Below are positions 1-11,827 of a stretch of 64,000 bases of DNA, in pieces; positions within the stretch are counted from its first letter, which is position 1, and each line of letters begins with the position of its first letter. The notes below the pieces were generated by a model that was not told the origin of the DNA, made no database searches, and worked only from the letters and a program-made list of their open reading frames with translations. Both the position numbers and the translations under genes were made by a program. Source of the DNA: Carya illinoinensis (Eukaryota; Streptophyta; Magnoliopsida; Fagales; Juglandaceae); the NCBI RefSeq assembly GCF_018687715.1, contig NC_056766.1:28300433-28364432 (forward strand), in the 5' to 3' direction.

Positions 1-1255
1 TAGGAGTCATTTTTATACTTGGTTTCTCCCATGCCCTGCAGCAGGGGGAGGGTCCTCCTTGGAGTTTCTTCGTCCATGTTTATTTAATGCGGCATAACAT
101 TGGGTCTCATCTGCATGTTGCAAGTATAATGTGTCAGATCGTCCTTTTCTATTTGCTTGTTATCAGATAATTATGGATCTTCTGCCTGTATAGGCTATCT
201 ACCTATTTTAACCCTTCGGGACCAAACTACACAGGGAGAAAATTTGAGTGCCTCTTGTTCCTCTTTCTTTGGGCTCGGAAGGCCATTGTTTACATGGTTA
301 GCTAAATCCTCTTGCACCTGAGCCTAATGTCCTTGGGAAAAAACCCCTAATAATATCAAAAAATATTATTAAAATAGAGTTCTTGAATCGATTCTTGATT
401 TCACACTTTATCCCTCGTTTATTAAAAGAAAAAAAAAAATATTTTACTAAGGGTAAAGCTTTTTGAACCAATGAATCGGACCGGTGGTTTGTATCGATTT
501 TTCTTTTTATAATAATTAAGAAAGTGAATATTATTAAATTTTTATATATATTTTTAAAAAATATTTAAATATATTTAAAAGATAAAAATTACAATTACAG
601 TGATTGATTGAAAGCATCTATTCGAACTCTAAATTCCAGTAGAAGTGTCATTTATAAAGTGTATAAATACAATAGTCATTTAAAATAAATTATGTAAATT
701 ATTTATTTATTTATATTTTTAAAATAATTACATAATACTTATATACTCATAATTACTACTATCATTTATCTTTTATATATTAGGCCTCGATATCATGGAG
801 AAGTCTATCACAGCCATTTAAAAGTCAAAATTTATAAAATTACATTCTATTTGAAGCAGAATTTACAAAAAAAAATTCTTTAGAAAAAATTATTTGTCGT
901 TTTCTATGATAATTAGATCAGGTATTATATACATTTGATCCACCAGAAATGATGACTTGTCCATACGACTCGTCGGTTTTACCTTTAAAACTCAAGAAAA
1001 CTTTGTACTTCTTAAAAATGGGCCCAAATATAATTTATTTTGTCTATAGTGTAGTTTTCAGGATAAAGGAAGTTGAAACCCAAATATTATTTATTAAGGT
1101 TTGGGCCCAATGGGTTTGGCCCAAATAAATCTTCCCAGTTTGCATTCATCCTCTTGCGCTGCGAACTTTGCTTTGTTTCTGTCTGACACAATGTAATGCG
1201 ACAGTATTAAGTAAAGTCATTTTTGTCTATATTTTTTATGTATATTTTATTACAG
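1..1255. other. AT-rich intergenic DNA with LTR-like debris at the left edge
   Basis: No gene-like reading frame is visible. Bases 1-360 are less AT-rich than what follows and resemble LTR U3 sequence: 'catgccctgc', 'ttaatgcggc' and a run 'aacccttcgggacc'. The same style of words (catgccct, ttaatgcagc) occurs in the probable solo LTR at 18229-18862, so a related LTR fragment is possible but unproven. From about 360 to 1255 the sequence is poly-A/T rich with no structure beyond short homopolymers. Confidence 0.35.
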
Positions 1256-1257
1256 GA

Positions 1258-1428
1258 ATACTACATACAGTCGTGAAATTGTAAACACCGCGCAATCATT
1301 TTAAAAAAGAGTAGAGTTCACGATTAAAAAGTTAATTTTTTTTTCATGTGGGTCCCATATTAATTTATTTTTTTCAAAGCGACTGCACACCGCTTGCACA
1401 ACCACGACTGCAAATATCATTTCTCATT
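1258..1428. mobile_element. Short MITE, family A copy 1
   Basis: About 170 bp starting near 'tacagtcgtgaaattgt' and ending near 'accacgactgcaaatat', so the ends form short imperfect inverted repeats around CAGTCGTG. The interior holds 'aaaaagttaattttttttt' and 'catgtgggtccc'. Close relatives lie at 39847-40020, and more diverged ones inside the duplicated block at 26.0, 27.3, 29.2 and 30.8 kb. The repetition at independent sites supports a mobile family. The superfamily is not clear because target duplications were not resolved. Confidence 0.6.
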
Positions 1429-1794
1429 TTATTAATATGATTGGTTGCGTCATTTTTAATATAAAATAAATGTTTTTACCAGTTATATTAATAGAGTGTG
1501 TAAAAATATACAAAAATAACTATATACAACATAACTGTTTTGGTTTATTTGCAAGGCAAGGTAGTGCTACTATGCGCCTCAACTTGCCTACTTGGTGCAC
1601 CTCTAGTGCAAATTATACTTTTTCTTTTCTTTTTCTCAAATATTTTTAAATATATTTAAACATTTTTACAAAACAAAAAAAATACCAATGTACTAATACT
1701 CACTTTCTTAATTAATAAGCAAAATTTTTTAAAAAGAAAAAATTAAATGCATTAGAGGTCAAAATGAGGGAGCAAAATAAGAAGACATACTAGC

Positions 1795-2012
1795 ATTATT
1801 CTATTTTCTAACCTTACAATTCAACTTATCTCATCTTATCTCATCTAATCACTCAATTTTCTCAAATTTTTACACAAAATAAAATAAACAATTCAATTTT
1901 TTCAAATCTCAAAATAAAAATAATATTAAAAAATATATTTTAAAAATATTTTATTTTTTTAACTTTTATTTCAATTCATATAATCTCATTTGTAAAAACA
2001 AACGAGGCCACA
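1795..2012. mobile_element. MITE, family B copy 1
   Basis: An AT-rich block beginning near 'ttcaacttatctcatctta' and ending near 'caaacgaggcca'. Internal words (caaaataaaataaacaattc, tttcaaatctcaaaataaaa) match the reverse complement of the 28884-29098 insertion. The same family is therefore seen in both orientations. No coding capacity. Confidence 0.5.
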
Positions 2013-2050
2013 GTCTATTTATTTTAGGTTTTTTGATTTCTAGTTATATT

Positions 2051-2051
2051 G

Positions 2052-2091
<40 letters not shown>
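2051..2091. repeat. Compound (TA)n(TG)n microsatellite
   Basis: An alternating TA run passes directly into an alternating TG run. It is simple-sequence DNA with no coding role. Confidence 0.9.
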
Positions 2092-2239
2092 AATATTTTA
2101 ATTATTTTCTAGTAAAATTGAGTTTCAACGTAGCAAACAATTTTCAAGTAAAATTGCGTTCGAACATCGGATGAGAGAGGAAGTTTGGCAATATGACCTA
2201 TGAGGGCAGTTCAATCAATAGATGAGGCTAGCTATGTAA

Positions 2240-3422
<1,183 letters not shown>

Positions 3423-3818
3423 CTCTCATTCCCAACTATACGAGGGGTTCCACCAATTTGTAATTCTTCTACATACTTCAAGTTTTTGTCTAGGCAGTGT
3501 TTTTGTTATCATATTTGACTAGTTTTCATCAATATAGATTTTCTCAATATGTAATAACTTCATCTCTAATACATCAAAAATCCAATGATACCTCACATCA
3601 ATATGCTTGGATCTTGAATGAAAAGTTTAGTTTTTATTGAAATGGATAGTACTTTGACTGTCACAGTAGAGAATATACTTCACTTGTTTATGACCAAATT
3701 CTTTTAAAAATTTCTTCATCCATAACTCATTTCAGCTTTAGTGGTGGAAAAATATGCAAACTACTTGGTAGACAAAGCAACACATTTCTACGATTTGGAT
3801 TGCCAAGATACCTTGAAG

Positions 3819-3823
3819 TAGAC
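3819..3823. repeat. 5 bp target-site duplication (TAGAC), left copy
   Basis: TAGAC directly precedes the TG of the left LTR at 3824. An identical TAGAC at 13136-13140 directly follows the CA of the right LTR. This fixes both ends of the Athila element. Confidence 0.93.
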
Positions 3824-4008
3824 TGATTGAGCTGAATTATTGCATTTTTAATGCTTTTGGAATCAATATATATTAATTCTTTCATTACTTTATCATTGGT
3901 TTTATATGGAAAAATGAATAAATCAAAATTGTAATTTTAATTGATTAAAAGTATGAATTTCTGCTTTAATTTTATCAACTGTTGATTACAATGGATTATG
4001 GTACATAT

Positions 4009-4195
4009 CGCTCGAGCGGCGAAAAGCCGCCGCTCGAGCGAATTCAAACGCTCGACTTCCGCTCGACAGTGGGATCGAGCGGGTGTGCGGGAAAAGAGAT
4101 TGCTCGAGCGGAGGCATTTGGCCACTTGAGCGAAGTCAGGCAGAGTGGAACGCTCGATGTTCGCTCGACCCTCCGCTCGAGCGAATTTAGATAGA
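4009..4195. repeat. CGCTCGAGCG palindrome cluster in the LTR
   Basis: Within about 190 bases the 10 bp palindrome CGCTCGAGCG occurs at 4009, 4031 and about 4174, with TGCTCGAGCG at 4101. Several half sites (cgctcgac, gatcgagcg, cttgagcg) lie between them. The same cluster recurs in the 3' LTR at 12014-12245. It lies about 80-260 bp upstream of the TATA box, where enhancer repeats are expected, so a role as a binding-site array is plausible but inferred. The tract is also strikingly GC-rich and CpG-rich in an AT-rich element. Confidence 0.75.
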
Positions 4196-4272
4196 GTTGA
4201 GCGAACATTGCTCGACACTCTACTTGAGCGAATATCGCATTTTACAGATTAGTGTTTATTTCGCCGTCAGAG

Positions 4273-4280
4273 TATATAAA
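4273..4280 (+). promoter_or_regulatory. TATA box of the Athila LTR
   Basis: TATATAAA at 4273-4280 is conserved at 12292-12299 in the 3' LTR. It lies downstream of the palindrome cluster and would place transcript start near 4305, defining the U3/R border. The start site itself is inferred. Confidence 0.6.
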
Positions 4281-5122
4281 TGATTTTTTACATCTTATGG
4301 CTGACTTTTGGCCTGGAAAACTCTGTTTTGATTAGAGAAACACTTAGAATTTATTTTTCCTTTGATTTTCGTTCAGATTCGGAGAGGAGGATTCATACAA
4401 TCGATCATTCACGCAGCTACACAATTTCCACTGGATCATTCACTCACACTGCAACAGATTGAAGAACTCCTTGAGGGGTCCAATAACCACTGCAGCTCAG
4501 CCTCCTCCATCGCTTGGAATCTTCATCTCCATTCAATTGGCTTGATCTTTTCAATTCCCTTCTTGCTATTTCATTTCAGTTTTGAGTTTCTGAATTATTT
4601 TGGAGAATTTTGATTTAGACTTTTGAGTAATTTATTTGTTATTCATTTAATTCATGTTATTTATTTTTATCATTTCGTTAAGCTTTCATTTTAATAGTGA
4701 TTACAATTACGGTGGTTTAATTTGAGAATTTGTGATTTGAATATAATGATGAACCCTAAAACATTGATGTTAGGGCTTTTCAATTTTCAGTGCATGTTTT
4801 GTCAATTACTTCCTAATTTAGTTTAATTCTTAATTTAGTTTTATTAATTTCTAAATTTAATCTATTAGTTCTTTACATTCCAATCCGACAATCAAAATCT
4901 AGAAACATAAATCTAGTCCATGACTAGTACCCTTTTCCATCCATTGCACATACCATCATTTTATTTTCTCTTTGTGAAGTTTTTCACCCTTTTCAACGAG
5001 TTTGATTTTTAAGTAACTTTCCCTGAGGAGACAATCTAGAAATTTATTCCTAATTATTACACGACATCCTCCTGCACTTGGGATAGCTTTAGTGCTACTC
5101 TTTTTTGAGTGAGTCAAGTTTT

Positions 5123-5140
5123 TGGGGCCGTTGCCAGAGA
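5123..5140 (+). promoter_or_regulatory. Primer binding site, tRNA-Asp type
   Basis: TGGGGCCGTTGCCAGAGA begins six bases after the LTR end. It matches the complement of the 3' end of plant tRNA-Asp at 15 of 18 positions. tRNA-Asp priming is known for the Athila/Calypso group. The three differences include a C-to-G change at the fourth base and fit a decayed site. Confidence 0.8.
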
Positions 5141-5200
5141 AAGTATTTTAGCTTAAATTTAAACTCATTATTTTTGTTATGCTTTATAAACTGATGTTTC

Positions 5201-6600
5201 ATGTCATGGGTGAGAGACAGTTCAAATAGGTTGCTTAGAGTCACATCGAGTGTTGAGAGTAGTATACACAGTTTGGAGATAGATAACTCTTCTGTCTTTT
5301 CTATTAGTGAGTCAGGTGAGGAAATTGAAATTGAACCAGAAAATATGGCGGCACCTGCACCGCACACTCTTAAGGATTATTTGCAACCCACTCGCACCAC
5401 TATACCTTCATGCATAGTTTTACCTGAAAATACACCTAATTTCTCTATTAAGCATGGCATGATGTCAGTGATACTTCAGTTCCACGGGATGGATTCTAAG
5501 AGTCATTACCAGTACTTGACAGATTTTGAGTTAGCTTGCACTACTTTTATCACTAGGGCTGTTACTGATAAATTCATTAGACTTCATTTATTTCCTTTCT
5601 CTTTAAAGGATAAAGCGAAGATTTGGTTTAATTTTTGAGGCCTGATTCTATTTCTAGTTGGTTTGATATCCAGCGTGAATTCTTACAAAAAAAATTTCCT
5701 TTTCAGAGAACTCAGTTTTTGCAAGAGCAAATCAGCCAGTTCAATCAGAGACCTGATGAGACCTTTCAGGCCAGTTGGAAAAAATTTAAAGATTTGGTGA
5801 ACATTTGTTCACATCATGGTTTTGAATCTTGGAGGTTGGTTAACTATTTTTACACTAGTCTCACTCCAGAATGCAAGCAGTTTGTTCAGACAATGTGCAA
5901 TGGGGAGTTCTTCAGCAAGGAACCTGATGAAACACTATCATTTTTTGACTACCTTGCTGAGAGCACACAACAGTGGAACACTCGTACTGATCTAGTTCCA
6001 TTAGCAGCACAGCCACTAAGGGCTATTTCTGGAGGTGGTAGATATGAGCTTAAAGAAGACACTGATGTTCAAGCTCGAATAGCTGCATTGACTAGAAGAC
6101 TGGAGGTCATGGAAATGGAAAAAGTGAAGGTCGTGAAAGTAGTAGAGGCATGTTCTATATGTGCTGATTCAAACCATAAGACCCAAGACTACCCGATTAT
6201 GCCAGTATTTCAAGAAAGTGGGTCTGAGCAGATGTAATCAGCTAACTGGGTTAATAGAGCACAGAATCAACCTTTCTCCAACACATATAATCCGAGGTGG
6301 AGGAATCACCCAAATTTCTTATGGAGAAATGATCAGCCTGGTCGACCCCCACCACCTCAGCAGCAGCCATTTAATCAGGGTGCTCATCAGTACCAGTATC
6401 CGCCATATCAGAATCCTCAGAGCTATCCTTATGTAGCTCCTCCTGGATTTCAGCCTCATGTAGCTGCATAGAGTTCTCAACCTTCATCATCTGCAAAGAA
6501 GACTCTAGATGACAGTATGGCTCAGATGGCCAATACACTTCAGCAATTCATGTAGATTGAGGCCACCACAAATAATCAGAACACTCAGGCCATAAATGAG
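5201..6600 (+). pseudogene. Athila gag, broken
   Basis: The first part (to 5638) holds a LKDYLQPT leader and HLFPFSLKDKAKIWF. A one-base shift in a T run at 5632-5636 moves the frame. The second part continues with SWFDIQREFL, CSHHGFESWRLVNYFY and TMCNGEF through 6234. Near 6150 a CX2C-X4-H knuckle is present, but the expected last Cys is Tyr (CSICADSNHKTQDY). A Pro/Gln-rich linker follows. In-frame stops lie at 6235 (TAA), 6469 (TAG) and 6553 (TAG). The product in an active element would be the capsid/nucleocapsid protein of the cytoplasmic particle. Confidence 0.88.
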
Positions 6601-7899
6601 TTGCGAGGCACTATTAATAAGATGAGCACAACCTTGAGCACCCTAGAGAAAGAGAAATTTTCAGCACAACTTCAGCCTAATTCTCAAGTATACAGGCAAC
6701 AACAACAACAAGTGCATAATGTCTCAGGAGATGTTATTGAGACAGCGAAGACAGTTCTTACTTTGAGAAGTGGGAAGGAAGTTCCCCAACCAGAGATGCC
6801 TATAGATACACAGGTAGTTGGTCCTACACCTGAAGATGTAACAGAGACTGATAAAGTTGAGAAAGAATCAGAGGTAGTGAGACCAGAGCTGAAGAAGCCT
6901 GTGAGTGCAGATGTTGAGACTAGTAAGGGATACCAACCTGTGATTCCCTATCCTCAGAGATTAGCAGCTGGCCAAAAGAACAAGTATCACACAGAGATTC
7001 AAGAGATTTTCAAGCAAGTGAAGATCAATATTCCACTCTTGGATGCCATACAACAAGTGCCTTCATATGCAAAATTTTTGAAGGACTTATGCACAGTGAA
7101 GAGGAAGCTGAATGTGAAGAAGAAAGCTTTCCTAACGGAGCAAGTTAGTGCATTGATATTGAGCAAGACTCCTCAGAAGTTTAGAGATCCCGGCTCTCCC
7201 AACATTTCCATTATGATTGGTGAATCACGCATTGGGAGAGTTTTACTTGATTTGGGGAGTAGTGTGAACTTGCTACTGTTCTCAGTATATGAGCAGTTGG
7301 GATTGGGTGAGCTGAAAAAGACCTCCATCATGCTACAGTTGGCTGACAGATCAGTTAAGGTATCGAGGGGTATTGTAGAGGACGTGTTGGTCCAGGTGGA
7401 CAAATTCTACTACCCAGTAGATTTTGTGGTTCTTGACATGCAGCAGCCGGTCTCCACTATTTACCAAGCTCCTGTCATCTTAGGAAGACCATTTCTAACT
7501 ACATTAAATGCATTGATCAATTGCAGAAGTGGAGTTTTGAAGCTTACCTTTGGAAACATGGCACTTGAGTTGAACGTTTTCAACACTTGCAAGATGCCAT
7601 CACATTTTGATGACACAAGTGATTTGAATGCTGTGGAGAGTTTGACACTAACAGATTTTATTTTCTCAACTTCCCCCTTATCTGATGATGATTATATTTT
7701 TCAGACACCTGAATTTTTACTTGATGAGAAAATTGATCATATCAATGAAGATGACTTTGATTTTTTGATTATTTTGCAGATTCTTCGTTACCACTTGAAG
7801 TACAATTTGCGGGAGCAAGATGGAAACCCCAGTTTGAAGCTCTACCACCACCAGACATGCTTAAATCTTCAAAGGAAGAAGTTCCCCAGTTGGAACTGA
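6601..7899 (+). pseudogene. Athila gag-pol linker and aspartic protease
   Basis: This segment is open in the same frame as the end of gag. Gln-rich and acidic linker comes first. A pepsin-like retroviral protease follows, with LLDLGSSVNLL near 7240-7270 (active-site loop, Asp-Leu-Gly-Ser) and the flap/second-half motif VILGRPFLTTLNA near 7470-7510. The frame is lost by one base in the T run at 7761-7766. The true continuation is in the frame that begins near 7779, so residues after about 7766 in this frame are spurious. Confidence 0.85.
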
Positions 7900-9440
7900 A
7901 ACCACTTCCTCAAGATTTAAAGTATGTGTTTCTTGGTCCTGAAGAAGACACTTTTTCGATGGTGATTTCCTCAAAGCTAAATTAGAAGGATGAAACCCAG
8001 TTGATTGAAGTATTAAGGAAGCATCGAGGCGCAATTGGTTGGACAATAGCTGACATCAAAGGCATTGATGCCACTGTATGTACCCACAGAATCGATCTTG
8101 AAGACGATGCTAGACCGGTTCGTGATGCTCAACGTAGGCTCAATCCTACCATGAAGGAAGTTGTGGAAGAGGAAGTGCTTAAGCTACTCGCAGTAGGTAT
8201 CATTTACCCTATCTTAGACAGTAAGTGGGTAAGTCCAACTCAAGTGGTACCAAAAAAATCTGGTTTGACTGTCATAAAAAATGATAAAAATGAGTTGATT
8301 CCAACTAGAATGGTTACTGGCTGGAGAATGTGCATTGATTATAGGAAACTTAATTCAGCCAGTAAGAAGGATCATTTTCCTTTACCATTTTTGGATCAAA
8401 TTTTAGAAAGAGTGGCTGGTAATGCATATTATTGTTTCTTGGATGGCTATTCTGGTTATTATCAAATTGCTGTAGCGCCTGAGGATCAGGAGAAAACCAC
8501 TTTCAGCTGTCCTTTTGGCACTTTTGCTTTTACTAGAATGCCTTTTGGTTTGTATAATGCTCCAGCTACTTTTCAGAGATGCATGATGAGTATTTTTTCT
8601 GACATGATTGATGATATTTGTGAAATATTCATGGATGATTTCTCTGTTTTTGGAAAATCTTTTGAGAGTTGTTTGCATAATTTGGCACGTATTCTCCAGA
8701 GATGTGAGGAAAAAAATCTTTTACTTAATTGGGAGAAATACCAATTTATGGTCACTCAGGGCATTGTCTTGGGACATATTGTTTCTTCTGAGGGTATAAA
8801 GGTCGACAAGGCAAAAATTGAATTAATATCTAAACTTCTTATTCCTAGGACGGTTAGGGATATTCGTTCTTTTCTTAGTCATGCTGGCTTTTATAGACGG
8901 TTTATTCAAGGGTTTAGTTCTATTACAAAACTTTTGTGCACTCTTTTACAAAATGATATTAAATTTGTTTGGACTGATGAGTGCCAAAAATCTTTTAATA
9001 CTCTTAAAAAATCGCTTACCACTGCACCTATTGTGCAACCTCCGTAGTGAGACCTTCCCTTTGAGATTATGACAGATGCTAGTGACTATGCCTTAGGAGC
9101 TGTTTTGGGGCAGCGGGTGGATAATAGGCCATTTGCGATTTATTATGCTAGTAGAATCTTGAATGATGCCTAGAAAAATTATACCACTACTGAAAAAGAA
9201 TTGCTTGCAGTGGTTTTTGCACTTGATAAATTTCGGACTTATATTCTTGGTTCTCCTGTTACTATTTTCACTGACCACTCTGCTTTTAATTATTTGTTAG
9301 CTAAGAAAGATGCAAAACCACGCTTGATTCGCTGGATTCTATTACTTCAAGAGTTCAACATCAACATTAAGGACAAGAAAGGAGTTGAAAACGTGATAGC
9401 TGACCACCTCTCTAGATTGTCATCATCTCCTTCTTCAAAT
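7779..9440 (+). pseudogene. Athila reverse transcriptase and RNase H
   Basis: One frame runs from about 7779 with stops at 7983 (TAG), 9045 (TAG), 9048 (TGA) and 9171 (TAG). RT blocks include CIDYRKLNSA, FLDGYSGYYQI, FSCPFGTFAFTRMPFGL.NAPATFQRCM and the catalytic FMDDFSVFG (about 8630-8660). RNase H shows [37 protein letters not shown] and VIADHLSRL, so the catalytic acidic residues D, E and D are present. The stops alone inactivate it. Confidence 0.9.
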
Positions 9441-10793
9441 GTCAGGCTTCCTCTTGATGATAGTTTTTTGGATGAGCAGCTGTTTGTGGTTGATAGAGCT
9501 CCATGGTATGCTGACATAGTCAATTATCTGGTGACTGAGCGAATGCCTTCTGAATGGTCCACCCAAGATAAGCGTCGGTTTCTCTCTGAGGTACAACACT
9601 TTTATTTTGATGATCCATATCTTTTTAAATATTGTTCGGACCAATTGATTCGAAGATGCATTCCTGATGATGAGTTTTCTTTGGTTTTGAGATTTTGTCA
9701 TATGGGTGCATGTGGTGGTCATTTTTCAGCAAAGAAAACAGTTTCAAAAATTTTGCAAAGCGGTTTTTACTGGCCTTCCATGTTTAAAGATGCTTATAAT
9801 TTTTGCAAGGCTTGTGAGCCTTGTCAAAAATTGGGATCCATTAGCAAAAGAGACATGATGCCTCTTTCCCCTATTCTTATTTTAGAAATTTTTGATTGTT
9901 GGGGAATAGACCTCATGGGATCTTTTCCAGTTTCTTTTAGAAACACATATATTGTATTGGCTGTGGATTATGTTTCAAAATGGGTGGAGGCCATTGCTTG
10001 CAAAACAAATGACCATCATGTTGTCCTGAAATTTTTACAATCTTTGTTTGCTTATTTTGGCATGCCAAAAATTATTATAAGTGATGGGGGTTCTCATTTT
10101 TGCAATAAACAATTTTCTACACTTGTGAAGAAATATGGTGTCACACACAGAGTTTCTACCCCTTATCACCCTCAAACAAATGGGCAAGCTGAATTGGCAA
10201 ATATAGAGATAAAAATTATTTTAGAGAAAACCATCAAGCCTAATAGGAAAGATTGGTCGGTTAAACTTCTTGATGCTTTGTGGGCTTATAGGACAGTTTT
10301 TAAAACAAATCTAGGGATATCTCCTTATCGATTAGTTTATGATAAAGTTTGTCATTTATCTATTGATATTTAGCATCGAGCTCTTTGGGCTATAAAACAT
10401 GTTGACGTGTCACTTGATAAAACTTCAGGGTTGAGAAAATTGCAGATCAATGAATTGGATGAAACTCGTCGGAATGCTTATGACAACGCTCAGCTTGCAA
10501 AGGAACGCATAAAAATTCTGCATGATCAGAAAATTCATCCAAAGCATTTCACACTTGGCCAGAAAGTCCTCCTTTTCAATTCTCGCTTGCACATTTTTCC
10601 TGAAAAGTTGAAATCCCGATGGAGTGAGCCGTACATTGTAAAGACCGTTCATTCTCATGGTGCGGTAGACATTGTCAATCCGAAGAATGGTAATAGCTTC
10701 ACTGTCAACGGACAATGTCTAAAGTCATTTCTGAAGGTTTTTGATCCACATGAAGAGATCTTGCTTGTGCAAGACCCCTGGGAAGTGTTTTGA
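9441..10793 (+). pseudogene. Athila integrase
   Basis: The frame continues from RNase H. An HHCC zinc finger is visible ([11 protein letters not shown]...CKACEPCQK, about 9690-9830). The core follows, with [10 protein letters not shown] (first Asp), [10 protein letters not shown] (second Asp) and the Glu in the TNGQAELAN segment. The C-terminal part holds LGQKVLLFNSRLHIFPEKLKSRW and a GxV-like SH3 region. A stop at 10371 (TAG) splits the protein between core and tail. No chromodomain follows, as expected for Athila. Confidence 0.9.
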
Positions 10794-11827
10794 TTTGCTT
10801 CTCCTTCTTTACAGTTTTCTTTACTTGCTTTGTTTTTATTTGTTCTTTTGCTTTGATTTTATATTTCATATTGTTTGTTTGTTTTGCTTGTTTTTTTTTA
10901 TGTGTACTTTGTTTTCTTTCGTTCGACTCATTGAGGACTATGTCTCTTACTAGTTGGGGGGTAGCATGTGTGCACAGTTTAAAATATATATATATATATA
11001 TAAATAAAAAAATAAGATTTGTGAAATTTGAGCATGTTGGTGGAGTAGTTCAGCGGGATCATTTGTGAAGATTTATTTTCAAGTTTAAATATAGAGCATG
11101 ATTTTTTATGCATCATATTTTGTTGATATGTGGCTTGAAACACAGGGATGTTATGCTTATTGAGATGAAACTTAAAAAAAATTTGTGGAACGAAAGACAA
11201 ATTTTGAAGGACATTTTGCACATGCTTACGCTTGTAGTGTTCCTTATTTACCATTCATTGATTTAACACTGGAGAAGTAAACTGTAGGACTACCGAGCCA
11301 TGCCAAGAAAAAAAAAAAAGAAAAAGAAAAAAGGATTTGAAAAGAAAAGAAAAAAAGAAAAAAAAAAAGAGAGAGAAAAGGAATAAAGGCAACTTAGTGA
11401 ACTTTCCTAAGTAAAAAGGGCTAGAAACAGTTACCAAAGACTTTGAGGGTTGAGTGTCCAACCTTTAAAAATAGAGCTGGCATGAAAACTGCTAGTCCCT
11501 TGAGCTTTGAGGTAGTTAGAATCAGCAATGATTAATCTTAAGGTTGAAAAATCCTATGGCAAATCATGACTATTAATGAGGAACACACAACCGGTTTAGC
11601 TCCACACACATTTGAGTTCTGAGACATTTGTCTTAATTCTATGTGAAAGATTGTTGAGATAGTCTTGGTGGGTATAATCCTTGGAGGTTGAGTAGTAACG
11701 TGTCACTTTTGTGAGAATAGAATTGTATTTGATTATTTTTGTTTGAATTTCGATCTTTATGCAATATTCATCTCAATTAATTTTCACTATTTTGCTCAAG
11801 GATTAGCAAAATGCTAGTTGGGGGGTG
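10794..11827 (+). other. Athila 3' spacer with PPT-like internal tract; no env-like ORF
   Basis: About 1 kb without a usable ORF. It includes a T-rich stretch, a short TA microsatellite (10982-11002) and an A/G tract at 11309-11382. At 10950-10962 the 13-mer CTAGTTGGGGGGT is identical to the PPT context at 11814-11826. Athila/Calypso elements often carry an env-like frame in this position; none is recognised here. Confidence 0.75.
11814..11827 (+). promoter_or_regulatory. Polypurine tract of the Athila element
   Basis: TTGGGGGG followed by TG lies directly before the 3' LTR start at 11828. That is the position required for plus-strand priming. Confidence 0.85.

Larger units (their letters stand above)
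3824..5116 (+). repeat. 5' LTR of the Athila element
   Basis: A 1,293 bp direct repeat of 11828-13135. In a ~245 base stretch compared by eye (4290-4540 against 12309-12560) about 8 percent of positions differ, mostly transitions, so the insertion is not recent. It contains a cluster of CGCTCGAGCG palindromes followed by a TATA box. There is one internal length difference near 4020-4050, where the 3' copy has extra bases. Confidence 0.93.
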
